Below, in pieces: positions 1 through 6,191 of a stretch of 6,672 nucleotides of DNA (its first letter is position 1; every line of letters starts with the position of its first letter). Location of the stretch: positions 1-6,672 of the forward strand of contig DAHVAA010000089.1 in the NCBI GenBank assembly GCA_027314845.1. Direction: 5' to 3'. A model generated the notes under the pieces. That model was given only the letters and a program-made list of their open reading frames with translations, ran no database searches and was not told the origin of the DNA. The position numbers and the translations under genes are program-made. Origin of the DNA: Thermoplasmata archaeon (GTDB lineage: Archaea; Thermoplasmatota; Thermoplasmata; UBA184).

Positions 1-1732
1 AGTGGCCCGAGAACCCCTCGATCGTCGCGAGCTCGAGCTTGACCGAGACCGTGATCTGACGCGAGCCGTCGAGGAACGTCGCCTCGCTCATCCCGCGCTG
101 GAGCCGACGGCCGAACGTCCCCTGGGCCTGGTAGCCAACGAAAAGGAGCCCGTTCTTCTCTTCGGACGCCCAGGCCCGGAAGTACTCCATCACCGGCCCG
201 CCGCTCATCATGCCCGACGTCGCGAGGACGATGCACGGCTCCTTGGAATCGACGATGCCCATCCGCATCTGGGAGGAATCGACCCGATGGAAGACGTCCG
301 AGAGGAACGGGTTGTCCCCCTGCTGGAAGATCTGGGTGCGCAGCTGACTGTTGAGATACTCGGGGTAGGCGGTATGGATCGCGGTGGCCTCGAAGATCAT
401 CCCGTCGAGGTAGATCGGAACGCGGGGGATCTTCCCCTCCCGCATCTTCTCTTCCAGGACCAGCATGACCTCCTGGGAGCGCCCGACCGCGAAGACGGGG
501 ACGATCAGCTTGCCGCCGCGGGCGAGGATGCGGGTCGCCAGCTCACTGAACTGGTCCGTCGCTTGCTGGCGGCTCGGCTGGACATCGCGGTATCCGCCGT
601 AGGTCGACTCCATCACGAGCGTCTCGAGGCGCGGGAAGCGGTTCGTCGCGGGGTTGAACAGCCAGCTCCGCTCGAACTTGATGTCCCCGGAGTAGGCGAG
701 ATTGTGGTCCCCCTCGCCCAGGTGGAAGTGGCAGATGGACGAGCCGAGGATGTGGCCGGCGTTGTGGAGCGTGAGCCGCATGTCCGGGGCGATGTCGGTC
801 GTCTCCCCCCAGCGCAGCGGGATGGTCCGGGTCACGAGCTCGCGCACGTGCGAGGAGTCGTAGAGCCCGCGCCGCGCCTCCTGATTGACGACCTTGATCG
901 CATCGAGAAGCATGAGGGTCATCAGGTCCCGGGTCGGTGCGGTGGAGTAGATCGGTCCCTTGTAGCCGTACTTGAGCAGTACCGGGACGAGCCCGCAGTG
1001 GTCGAGGTGCGCATGGGTGACGACGACCGCGTCGAGCGAGTCGAGCGGAAGGAGCTCGGGGGCGTTGAAGTACGGCGTGCCGTCGGAGCCCGGGTCGATC
1101 CCGCAGTCGATCAGGACCTTCGAGTTCTGCGTGGTGAGGAGGTGCGCGCTCCGTCCGACCTCCCGGTAGCCGCCGAGGGCGGTGTTCCGCGCCCAGAGTT
1201 TCTCGGGTAGCGGGTCTCGGGCGATGCGGATCCCGACCTTCTTCAAGAACGACCGGCGGTCGTCGAAGGAGTTCCTCAGGTGGATGCGGACCTCTTCGAC
1301 GGTCTTCGAGGGGATCGGAGGGGTGCGGACGACCGTCGGCACCCAGCCGATCTTGCGTTTGAGGTCGTTCAGGATCGCTCCGCCCCGGCCGATGGCGGCG
1401 CCCGGGTTGGCCGCTTCGATCGTCACCTCGCCGGTTTCGGGCTCGAAGAACAGCTGGTTGATCTCGGCCTCCGGGGGGATCACCTCACGGATCGACTTCT
1501 CCGCCTCTTTCGGTTCGATGAGCGTGGCGGGGTCGGACCGGACGACGACCCGTCGGTGGAGGCGCTGGGCCACCTGCCGCAGGTAGTCGCCCCCCGACAG
1601 GAACGTGTCGAGCTGCTTCGTGTAGAGAACGATGTGCGGGCCTTCCAGCTCGATGTCGGTGACCTCGATCGTTTCCGGCAGCACTTCTTTCAGCGCTTGC
1701 CGGGTTTGGTCTAGTAACGAGTCGAAACTCAT
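1..1732 (-). CDS. fttA: FttA/aCPSF1: KH-domain beta-CASP ribonuclease, transcription termination factor (3' end outside window)
   Basis: I translated 577 residues from the ATG at 1732-1730 down to the left edge; there is no stop in the window. The N-terminus has two KH-like RNA-binding regions (about residues 1-70 and 70-145), the second with a G115-R-G-G118 loop. The metallo-beta-lactamase domain follows, with the zinc motif H240-A-H242-L-D244-H245, then GH327ILGSS and YSGD350. A beta-CASP domain follows, including TSGMMSGGP and GYQAQGTFGRRL. The last visible residues are FSGH, the start of the conserved SGHSD C-terminal motif, so about 60 residues are probably missing compared with family members of about 635. 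In archaea this family (aCPSF1, FttA) cuts nascent RNA at U-rich sites and releases RNA polymerase. No clear ribosome-binding site precedes the ATG. The gene lies 61 nt after psmB on the same strand and is probably cotranscribed with it, a neighbourhood I recall from other euryarchaea. The family assignment is near certain. Confidence 0.95.
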   Translation of the reverse strand, partial: MSFDSLLDQTRQALKEVLPETIEVTDIELEGPHIVLYTKQLDTFLSGGDYLRQVAQRLHRRVVVRSDPATLIEPKEAEKSIREVIPPEAEINQLFFEPETGEVTIEAANPGAAIGRGGAILNDLKRKIGWVPTVVRTPPIPSKTVEEVRIHLRNSFDDRRSFLKKVGIRIARDPLPEKLWARNTALGGYREVGRSAHLLTTQNSKVLIDCGIDPGSDGTPYFNAPELLPLDSLDAVVVTHAHLDHCGLVPVLLKYGYKGPIYSTAPTRDLMTLMLLDAIKVVNQEARRGLYDSSHVRELVTRTIPLRWGETTDIAPDMRLTLHNAGHILGSSICHFHLGEGDHNLAYSGDIKFERSWLFNPATNRFPRLETLVMESTYGGYRDVQPSRQQATDQFSELATRILARGGKLIVPVFAVGRSQEVMLVLEEKMREGKIPRVPIYLDGMIFEATAIHTAYPEYLNSQLRTQIFQQGDNPFLSDVFHRVDSSQMRMGIVDSKEPCIVLATSGMMSGGPVMEYFRAWASEEKNGLLFVGYQAQGTFGRRLQRGMSEATFLDGSRQITVSVKLELATIEGFSGH

Positions 1733-1793
1733 TCCACATTGGAAAAGGTTCGCGGGAAGAGGTTGGGAACGGGTGCCCGGACCCGCAGGACGG

Positions 1794-2468
1794 CTAAGGG
1801 AGGGCGGGAGGCAACGGAATCTTAAGGGCCTTCAGGCGTTTATTAATTTCGTCCTCGGTGAGTTCGCGATACTCCTTCGGGGAGATGATGTGGACGAGGT
1901 AGCCGTCGCCGCTCGCGCTGTCGCGCTTCATCGCCGCGGTCAGGCCCCGAAGGGCGAGGTCGACCCCGTCGGCGGTTGACATGTCCCGGGAGTAGCCTTC
2001 CTCGAGGAGACCGTAGGCGAAGTACGACCCGGAGCCGACCGACACGAACCGGTCCTCGATACAGCCGCCGGCCGGGTCGACCGAGAAGACATGGCTGCCC
2101 TTCCCGTCCACTCCGCCCAGGATCAACCAGGCGTAGTAGGGGTAGAACCGGTTCCCGTTCAGGATGTTCGCGAGCAGCGTCGCGGCGCCCTCGGCCGTGA
2201 GCGGCGCGCTCCGGCGGAGCCGGTAGAGCGAAACTTCGGCCTTGAGGTACCGGGCGAGCACCTGGGCGTCACCGACCAGCCCCGCGATCGTGATACCGAT
2301 GTTCTGGTCGATCTTGAACAGCTTCTGGGTCTGCTTGTTCGAAATGACATTGCCCGCGGTCGCACGACGCTCGGTGGCGAGGACGACCCCGTCCTTGCAG
2401 ACCATCCCGATCGTCGTCGTGCCCTTCAGAAGGCGCTCCTCGTCGGACGCGCTGATGACGCTCTGCAT
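1794..2468 (-). CDS. psmB: Archaeal 20S proteasome beta subunit
   Basis: This 224-residue protein forms the proteolytic inner rings of the 20S proteasome. It starts with a short 16-residue propeptide ([16 protein letters not shown]). Autocleavage at G16/T17 would expose the catalytic N-terminal threonine (mature sequence TTTIG). Other active-site positions are visible: E33 (mature 17), K49 (mature 33) and the RD183SASG motif. The core [12 protein letters not shown] and the GSGS turn are typical of the family and close to the Thermoplasma protein. The start is fixed by the ATG at 2468-2466, with a GGAGG ribosome-binding site 7 nt upstream. A longer reading frame upstream is open, but it would run through the promoter. 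The stop is TAG (1796-1794). Reading through it would continue to a TGA at 1487-1485, inside fttA, so here TAG looks like a true stop. The alpha subunit and the regulatory ATPase are not in the window. Confidence 0.97.
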   Translation of the reverse strand: MQSVISASDEERLLKGTTTIGMVCKDGVVLATERRATAGNVISNKQTQKLFKIDQNIGITIAGLVGDAQVLARYLKAEVSLYRLRRSAPLTAEGAATLLANILNGNRFYPYYAWLILGGVDGKGSHVFSVDPAGGCIEDRFVSVGSGSYFAYGLLEEGYSRDMSTADGVDLALRGLTAAMKRDSASGDGYLVHIISPKEYRELTEDEINKRLKALKIPLPPALP

Positions 2469-2475
2469 CGCTCCC

Positions 2476-2480
2476 CCTCC
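2476..2480 (-). promoter_or_regulatory. Ribosome-binding site of psmB
   Basis: On the minus strand GGAGG lies 7 nt before the ATG at 2468 (GGAGGGGGAGCG then ATG). It decides the psmB start, because the same frame is open further upstream without a comparable site. Confidence 0.8.
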
Positions 2481-2516
2481 GGCAACCCGGAAAGCGAGAG
2501 GCCGACCCGGGGTCGC

Positions 2517-2524
2517 TATATAAG
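2517..2524 (-). promoter_or_regulatory. TATA box of the psmB-fttA transcription unit
   Basis: Read on the minus strand the site is CTTATATA, a near-ideal archaeal TATA element in an otherwise very GC-rich region. Initiation about 25 nt downstream would fall near 2495, leaving a leader of roughly 27 nt that contains the psmB ribosome-binding site. No convincing purine-rich BRE is visible next to it. The start position is inferred from spacing rules, not seen. Confidence 0.65.
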
Positions 2525-2627
2525 CGCTCACGCGGCGATTACCGAGGGACCACTCGGGAACCCAAAGGCACCTCCCCGCCCCCGCGGAGCGCGCGGCCCC
2601 CTGAGGAACCGCGTCGCGGCGCACAAC

Positions 2628-2637
2628 CGATTAAAGC
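2628..2637 (+). promoter_or_regulatory. Candidate TATA-like element of the sdh operon
   Basis: The AT-rich block CGATTAAAGC is the only plausible TATA-like element between the psmB promoter and sdhA on the plus strand. Its centre is about 33 nt before the sdhA ATG. Initiation at the usual distance would therefore leave a leader of only a few nucleotides. That fits the lack of a ribosome-binding site before sdhA, so a leaderless or nearly leaderless mRNA is likely. The match to the archaeal consensus is weak. Confidence 0.35.
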
Positions 2638-2665
2638 AGCGCTCGTTTCGGGCGGCCCGGTTCGG

Positions 2666-3865
2666 ATGCGGAAACACGATGTTGTCGTGGTCGGAGCCGG
2701 TCTCGCCGGACAGCGCGCCGCCCTCGCGGCCATTGAGGCGGGGTCCGACGTGGCGATCGTGTCGAAGTTGCATCCGTTGCGCTCGCACTCGGGGGCCGCG
2801 CAGGGCGGGATCAACGCCGCGGTCGGCGCGGAGGACTCGGTCGACACGCACATCTACGATACGGTGAAGGGCTCCGACTATCTCGGAGACCAGGACGCGA
2901 TCGAGTTCTTCTGCCGGGAAGCCGGCCCGACCGTCGTCGAGATGGAACACTTCGGCACGATCTTCAGTCGCGCGCCGGACGGAGCGCTCGCGCGCCGCGC
3001 GTTCGGAGGCGCCGGATTCCCGCGAACGATCTACGCCGCCGACCGCACGGGGCTCGCGCTGCTGCAGGGCCTGTGGGAGCGCCTCGGGACGGAGCGTTTC
3101 ACGCTCTACGAGGAGTGGGAGTTGACCGGCCTCGTGGTCCGGGACAATCGGGTCCAGGGCATCGTGGCCCTCGACCGCAAGCGCGGTGAGTTCGAGGGGA
3201 TCGCCGCGAAGGCGGTCGTCCTGGCGACGGGACCGGCCGGTCGCGTCTACGGCCGAACCACGAACGCCCACAGCTGCACGGGCGACGGTCTCGCGGCCGC
3301 GTACTCGGCCGGAGCGTTCCTCAAGGACATGGAGTTCGTCCAGTTCCATCCGACCGCGCTCCTCGAGTCGAGCATTCTCATCACCGAGGGCGCCCGCGGT
3401 GAGGGCGGCTTCCTCCGGAACGCGACCGGCGACCGGTTCATGTCGAAGTATGCGCCGCACGTCCTCGAGCTCGCCTCGCGCGATGTGGTGTCTCGGGCGA
3501 TCGTGACGGAGGTGAACGAGGGGCGAGGGTTCACGGGGCCGTACGGCGGCTTCGTCCACCTCGAGCTGATGCACCTCGGGCGGGAGAAGGTCGAGAGCCG
3601 GCTCCAGGAGATCTGCGACTACTGCCGGCACTTCGCCGGGATCGACCCGGTCACGGAAGCGATCCCGGTCTATCCGGCCCAGCACTACATGATGGGGGGC
3701 ATCGGCACGAACATCGAAGGCGCAACGAGCCTTCCGGGGCTCTTCGCGGCCGGCGAGGCCGCGTGCGTCTCCATCCACGGCGCGAACCGCCTCGGCGGGA
3801 ATTCCCTGCTCGAGACCCTCGTCTTTGGCAAGCAGGCCGGGATCGCGGCGGCCGCCGCCGCGTAG
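2666..3865 (+). CDS. sdhA: Succinate dehydrogenase/fumarate reductase flavoprotein subunit, FAD and catalytic part (up to an in-frame TAG)
   Basis: The 399 residues up to the TAG carry the dinucleotide-binding motif G10-A-G12-L-A-G15, the SH41SGAAQGGI segment with the histidine expected to bind FAD covalently, and the capping domain. By comparison with E. coli SdhA, the catalytic residues are all present: H228 in QFHPTAL, R244 in EGARGEGG, H340 in QHYMMGGI and R375 in [12 protein letters not shown]. The enzyme oxidises succinate to fumarate, or does the reverse, and passes electrons to SdhB. The ATG at 2666 is two codons before the conserved start of the FAD fold and has no ribosome-binding site. 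The protein stops at TAG (3863-3865) in an alanine-rich linker, about 160 residues short of the family. The missing C-terminal domain follows in the same frame, so the natural gene is probably 2666-4348. Alone, this part lacks the C-terminal helical domain that normally completes the flavoprotein. The family is certain; the gene boundary is the open question. Confidence 0.93.
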   Translation: MRKHDVVVVGAGLAGQRAALAAIEAGSDVAIVSKLHPLRSHSGAAQGGINAAVGAEDSVDTHIYDTVKGSDYLGDQDAIEFFCREAGPTVVEMEHFGTIFSRAPDGALARRAFGGAGFPRTIYAADRTGLALLQGLWERLGTERFTLYEEWELTGLVVRDNRVQGIVALDRKRGEFEGIAAKAVVLATGPAGRVYGRTTNAHSCTGDGLAAAYSAGAFLKDMEFVQFHPTALLESSILITEGARGEGGFLRNATGDRFMSKYAPHVLELASRDVVSRAIVTEVNEGRGFTGPYGGFVHLELMHLGREKVESRLQEICDYCRHFAGIDPVTEAIPVYPAQHYMMGGIGTNIEGATSLPGLFAAGEAACVSIHGANRLGGNSLLETLVFGKQAGIAAAAAA

Positions 3866-3874
3866 TCGGCGGCC
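3850..3874 (+). repeat. Inverted repeat around the in-frame TAG of sdhA
   Basis: GGCCGCCG (3850-3857) and CGGCGGCC (3867-3874) are perfect inverted copies. They could form an 8-bp all-G:C stem with a 9-nt loop (CCGCGTAGT) that contains the TAG. An alternative register pairs 3854-3860 with 3867-3873 and leaves a 6-nt loop. The left arm is part of a GCC/GCG run encoding alanines, so the repeat may be only a by-product of composition. Any role in stop-codon decoding is speculative. Confidence 0.5.
3863..3865 (+). other. In-frame TAG at codon 400 of sdhA
   Basis: The frame that begins at 2666 meets TAG here and then continues without shift to TGA at 4346-4348. The first codons after it read SAASPELRPIDLDAAT, a plausible linker, and the conserved C-terminal SdhA domain follows. 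The whole frame has 560 codons before the TGA, the usual SdhA length. No ATG, GTG or TTG occurs between the TAG and the ATG at 3977. Possible readings are programmed readthrough or pyrrolysine, a nonsense mutation, a split gene, or a single-base sequence error (for example from GAG, AAG, CAG or TCG). Confidence 0.85.
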
Positions 3875-3976
3875 TCGCCCGAGCTGCGTCCGATCGACCT
3901 CGACGCGGCGACGTCGCCGTACCGCGCCTGGGCGAGCCGGTCGGACGGCGAGGACCCCTCAACGCTTCGGACCGAG

Positions 3977-4348
3977 ATGCAGCAGACGATGGACCGGTAC
4001 GTGGGGATCTACCGCACGGAAGCCGACCTGCTCGAGGGCCTGCGGCGGGTCCGCGCGCTCCAGAAGCGCTTCGCCAACGTGCGCGTGGTCGACCGAGCGA
4101 AGGTGTACAACCTCAACCTTACCGACGCGATCGAGACCGGCTACATGCTCGACCTCGCCGAAGTGATCGTGGTCGGCGCCTACGCACGCCTCGAAAGCCG
4201 GGGTGCCCACTCCCGCATCGACTACCCGAAGCGGGAAGATGCCCACTGGATGCGGCACACCCTCGCCAAGAAGGGTCCGGAAGGACCGGTCCTCTCCTAT
4301 TCCGGGGTCGCCTACACCCGCTGGGAACCGAAGGAGCGTGTCTACTGA
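3977..4348 (+). CDS. sdhA: SdhA C-terminal domain (same frame as sdhA, after the in-frame TAG)
   Basis: From the ATG at 3977 this frame encodes 123 residues of the SdhA/FrdA C-terminal domain. These include the helical part (DRYVGIYRTEADLLEGL) and the very conserved ESRGAHSRIDYPKRED segment followed by W-M-R-H. The similarity starts before this ATG: codons 3866-3976 encode the linker and the TLRTEMQ start of the first helix. A start at 3977 would therefore trim a conserved helix. There is no clear ribosome-binding site before it. I think it is normally the end of the SdhA polypeptide (2666-4348) and not a separate gene. A genuinely split subunit made from this ATG cannot be excluded. The TGA stop overlaps the ATG of sdhB by one base. 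Confidence 0.75.
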   Translation: MQQTMDRYVGIYRTEADLLEGLRRVRALQKRFANVRVVDRAKVYNLNLTDAIETGYMLDLAEVIVVGAYARLESRGAHSRIDYPKREDAHWMRHTLAKKGPEGPVLSYSGVAYTRWEPKERVY

Positions 4349-5319
4349 TGAGCGAAGAGATGGTCTCCGCTACGTTCGAGGTCTACCGACACGACCCGGC
4401 GGCCGGGGCGAAGCCCCGCTACCAGCGGTACACCCTCGACCTCGCCCCGCACACCCCGGTGCTGACCGCCCTCCTGCGGATCCGCGCGGAGGTCGACCCA
4501 TCGCTCACCCTGCGCTACTCCTGTCGGAGCGCGATCTGCGGCTCGTGCGCGATGCAGATCAACTCCAAGAGCCGGCTCGCGTGCGAGACCCACATCGGGC
4601 CCGAGATCGCTCGCCACGGTCGCATCGTGGTCGAGCCGATGCGCAACCAGCCGGTCCTGCGCGACCTGGTGGTCGACCAGGCGCCGTTCTGGCGCCAGTA
4701 CTCGCTCATCGAGCCTCACCTGAAGCTCGACCCCGCGCACCCGATGCCGGCGGACCGGCCGACCTCGATGAGCCCGGAGCAGGTCGATCGTTTCAAGGAG
4801 ACGCCGAGGTGCATCGCCTGCGCGGCCTGCTATTCGGCGTGCCCGGCGGTCGAGGCGGACGCCGGCTTCCCGGGCCCCATGGCGCTCGCGAAGCTCTACC
4901 GGTTCGTGGTCGACCCCCGCGACCAGGCCCATCAGGACCGCCTCGTCCGGATCCAGCCGAACGGTCTGTGGCTCTGCCTGCGCTGCCACCTCTGCACCGA
5001 GTCCTGCCCGAAGGACGTGCGGCCGAGCGAACGGATCCGCGACCTGAAGGAGATGGCGATCGCGGCGCAGGGCGCGACGGAGAACGGCTCTCGCCATGCC
5101 GTCGGCTTCAAGGACAACATCTCGGACGCCGGCCTGTTGAACGAGATGCGGCTCGTCCGACAGACGTACGGCCTGCTCGGCATGCTCGGGCAGGTGCGCC
5201 AGGGTCTGCGGATCGTCCGGAAGAAGCGCGAGGTCATGCGCAAGCCGCACCGGATCCAGAACGTGGAGGAGGTCCGGAAGATCTACGAGGCCCTGGAGGA
5301 GAAGGAGGCGCCTCCGTGA
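4348..5319 (+). CDS. sdhB: Succinate dehydrogenase iron-sulfur subunit with an extra cluster cysteine
   Basis: This 323-residue protein carries electrons from SdhA. An N-terminal plant-ferredoxin-like domain binds [2Fe-2S] through C59, C64, C67 and C79. The alpha-helical ferredoxin domain has C155-C158-C161-C165P and a second set C210-C213-C216-C220P. In E. coli SdhB the second set has no cysteine at the place of C213, and one centre is a [3Fe-4S]. The fourth cysteine predicts a second [4Fe-4S], as described for Sulfolobus SdhB. The protein is about 85 residues longer than E. coli SdhB (238 aa). Its basic, helical C-terminal tail (about residues 250-323) resembles those of HdrC-like and archaeal SdhB proteins. 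The start is the ATG overlapping the sdhA stop (TGATG), with AAGGAG 11 nt upstream (4331-4336). The stop overlaps the sdhE start, so translation is probably coupled along the operon. Confidence 0.95.
   Translation: MSEEMVSATFEVYRHDPAAGAKPRYQRYTLDLAPHTPVLTALLRIRAEVDPSLTLRYSCRSAICGSCAMQINSKSRLACETHIGPEIARHGRIVVEPMRNQPVLRDLVVDQAPFWRQYSLIEPHLKLDPAHPMPADRPTSMSPEQVDRFKETPRCIACAACYSACPAVEADAGFPGPMALAKLYRFVVDPRDQAHQDRLVRIQPNGLWLCLRCHLCTESCPKDVRPSERIRDLKEMAIAAQGATENGSRHAVGFKDNISDAGLLNEMRLVRQTYGLLGMLGQVRQGLRIVRKKREVMRKPHRIQNVEEVRKIYEALEEKEAPP
5302..5315 (+). promoter_or_regulatory. Ribosome-binding site of sdhE inside a palindrome
   Basis: AAGGAGG (5302-5308) is a strong ribosome-binding site 7 nt before the GTG at 5316 and decides this start. 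The bases 5304-5315 (GGAGGCGCCTCC) are a perfect 12-bp palindrome. Folded RNA could hide the site in a short 4-bp stem until ribosomes finishing sdhB open it. Confidence 0.6.
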
Positions 5320-6191
5320 AGCTCGCGTACTACCCCGGCTGCGTCGCCCAGGAGTCGGGGAAGGAGCTCGACATGGCGACCCGCTACGTCGCGAAGTCCC
5401 TCGGGATCGAGCTCGTCGAGTTCCCGAACTTCTCCTGCTGCGGCTCGGGCTTTGTCGACGAGGCGAACGAAGTCCTGAACGTGGCGATCAACGCCCGCAA
5501 CCTCGCGATCGCCGAGCGGGCCGGGCTAAACATCCTCACGATCTGTTCGACGTGCCAGGGGATGCTCTCGCTCGCGAACCTGCGACTGAAGGACCCGGCG
5601 GTGCGCACCCGCGTGGAGACGGCGCTCCGGCCTCTCGGGATGGCCTACACCGGTCGCGTGCAGGTCAAGCACCTCCTTCGGGTCCTCACGGAGGACGTCG
5701 GGCTCGACGCGATCCGGGCGAAGGTCCGCCGTCGCCTCAACGGACTCAAGGTGGGGGCGTTCTACGGTTGCCACCTCCTCCGCCCGGCCGATGAGCTCGG
5801 GTGGGAGAGCGGCGAGGAGCCGCACGCCTTCGAGGACCTCCTCACCGTCCTCGGCGCGACGCCGGTCGAGTACCGCGGCCGCGTCATGTGCTGCGGCTTT
5901 CCGATCCAGTTCGTGAAGGGGGAGACCGCGAGCCGGATCGCCGGCCGCCAGATCCTGGACGCCCGGGCGCACGGCGCGGACGCGATGGCGACCCCGTGCC
6001 CGCTCTGCCACATCTCGCTCGACGCCTACCAAAACCAGGCGGCGAAGGCGGTCGGGCAGCCGCTCGACATGCCGGTCTTCCACCTTCCGCAGGTCGTGGG
6101 CCTCGCCTTCGGTGCCTCGCCGGAGGAGCTCGGGCTGCCGCGCCACCTGGTTCCGACCGATGCCGCGCTCGAGAAGATCGCCGTCCGCTGA
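5316..6191 (+). CDS. sdhE: SdhE: HdrB-like CCG-domain subunit of a non-classical succinate dehydrogenase
   Basis: This 291-residue protein starts at GTG, overlapping the sdhB stop by 4 nt (GTGA). It has two full CCG motifs of the CX(n)CCGX(m)CXXC type: C9...C41-C42-G43...C77-S-T-C80 and C152...C192-C193-G194...C228-P-L-C231. Such motifs bind iron-sulfur clusters in HdrB of heterodisulfide reductase, in TfrB of thiol:fumarate reductase and in SdhE of Sulfolobus. No transmembrane segment is visible. In the Sulfolobus-type enzyme this subunit replaces the haem-binding membrane anchors and is thought to attach the complex to the membrane peripherally and serve the quinone. Its place directly after sdhA and sdhB supports that role here over a true HdrB. 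The name is not related to the bacterial FAD-assembly factor also called SdhE. The electron acceptor (quinone or thiol) cannot be read from the sequence. No SdhF-like small gene follows. Confidence 0.92.
   Translation: MKLAYYPGCVAQESGKELDMATRYVAKSLGIELVEFPNFSCCGSGFVDEANEVLNVAINARNLAIAERAGLNILTICSTCQGMLSLANLRLKDPAVRTRVETALRPLGMAYTGRVQVKHLLRVLTEDVGLDAIRAKVRRRLNGLKVGAFYGCHLLRPADELGWESGEEPHAFEDLLTVLGATPVEYRGRVMCCGFPIQFVKGETASRIAGRQILDARAHGADAMATPCPLCHISLDAYQNQAAKAVGQPLDMPVFHLPQVVGLAFGASPEELGLPRHLVPTDAALEKIAVR

Noticed and set aside
2..1210. Long plus-strand open frame of 402 codons opposite fttA
   Set aside because: It is rich in Arg, Asp, Glu and Val with no recognisable domain and lies exactly antisense to the well-conserved fttA. 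GC-rich codon use commonly opens such frames.
1485..1793. Readthrough of the psmB TAG as evidence that all TAG codons are sense
   Set aside because: The extension would run about 100 residues into fttA without any conserved sequence, and psmB is already full length at the TAG, so TAG most likely stops translation there.
1733..1793. Separate promoter or terminator between psmB and fttA
   Set aside because: No TATA-like element, stable hairpin or long T tract is visible in these 61 nt on the minus strand.
2528..3778. Minus-strand open frame of 416 codons opposite sdhA
   Set aside because: It is antisense to sdhA, crosses the divergent promoter region, and its low-complexity composition matches no known family.
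3763..4347. Upstream in-frame extension of sdhB
   Set aside because: It reads the sdhA coding region out of frame. The ATG at 4348 has a ribosome-binding site and matches the family start.
3866..4348. Ordinary frameshift as the cause of the sdhA interruption
   Set aside because: Codons on both sides of the TAG are in the same frame, and the linker and C-terminal domain translate correctly without any shift, so an insertion or deletion is not needed.
4203..5315. Possible long N-terminal extension of sdhE in its own frame
   Set aside because: This stretch is the Pro/Arg/Gly-rich out-of-frame shadow of sdhB. The strong ribosome-binding site and GTG at 5316 sit directly before the conserved KLAYYPGC start.
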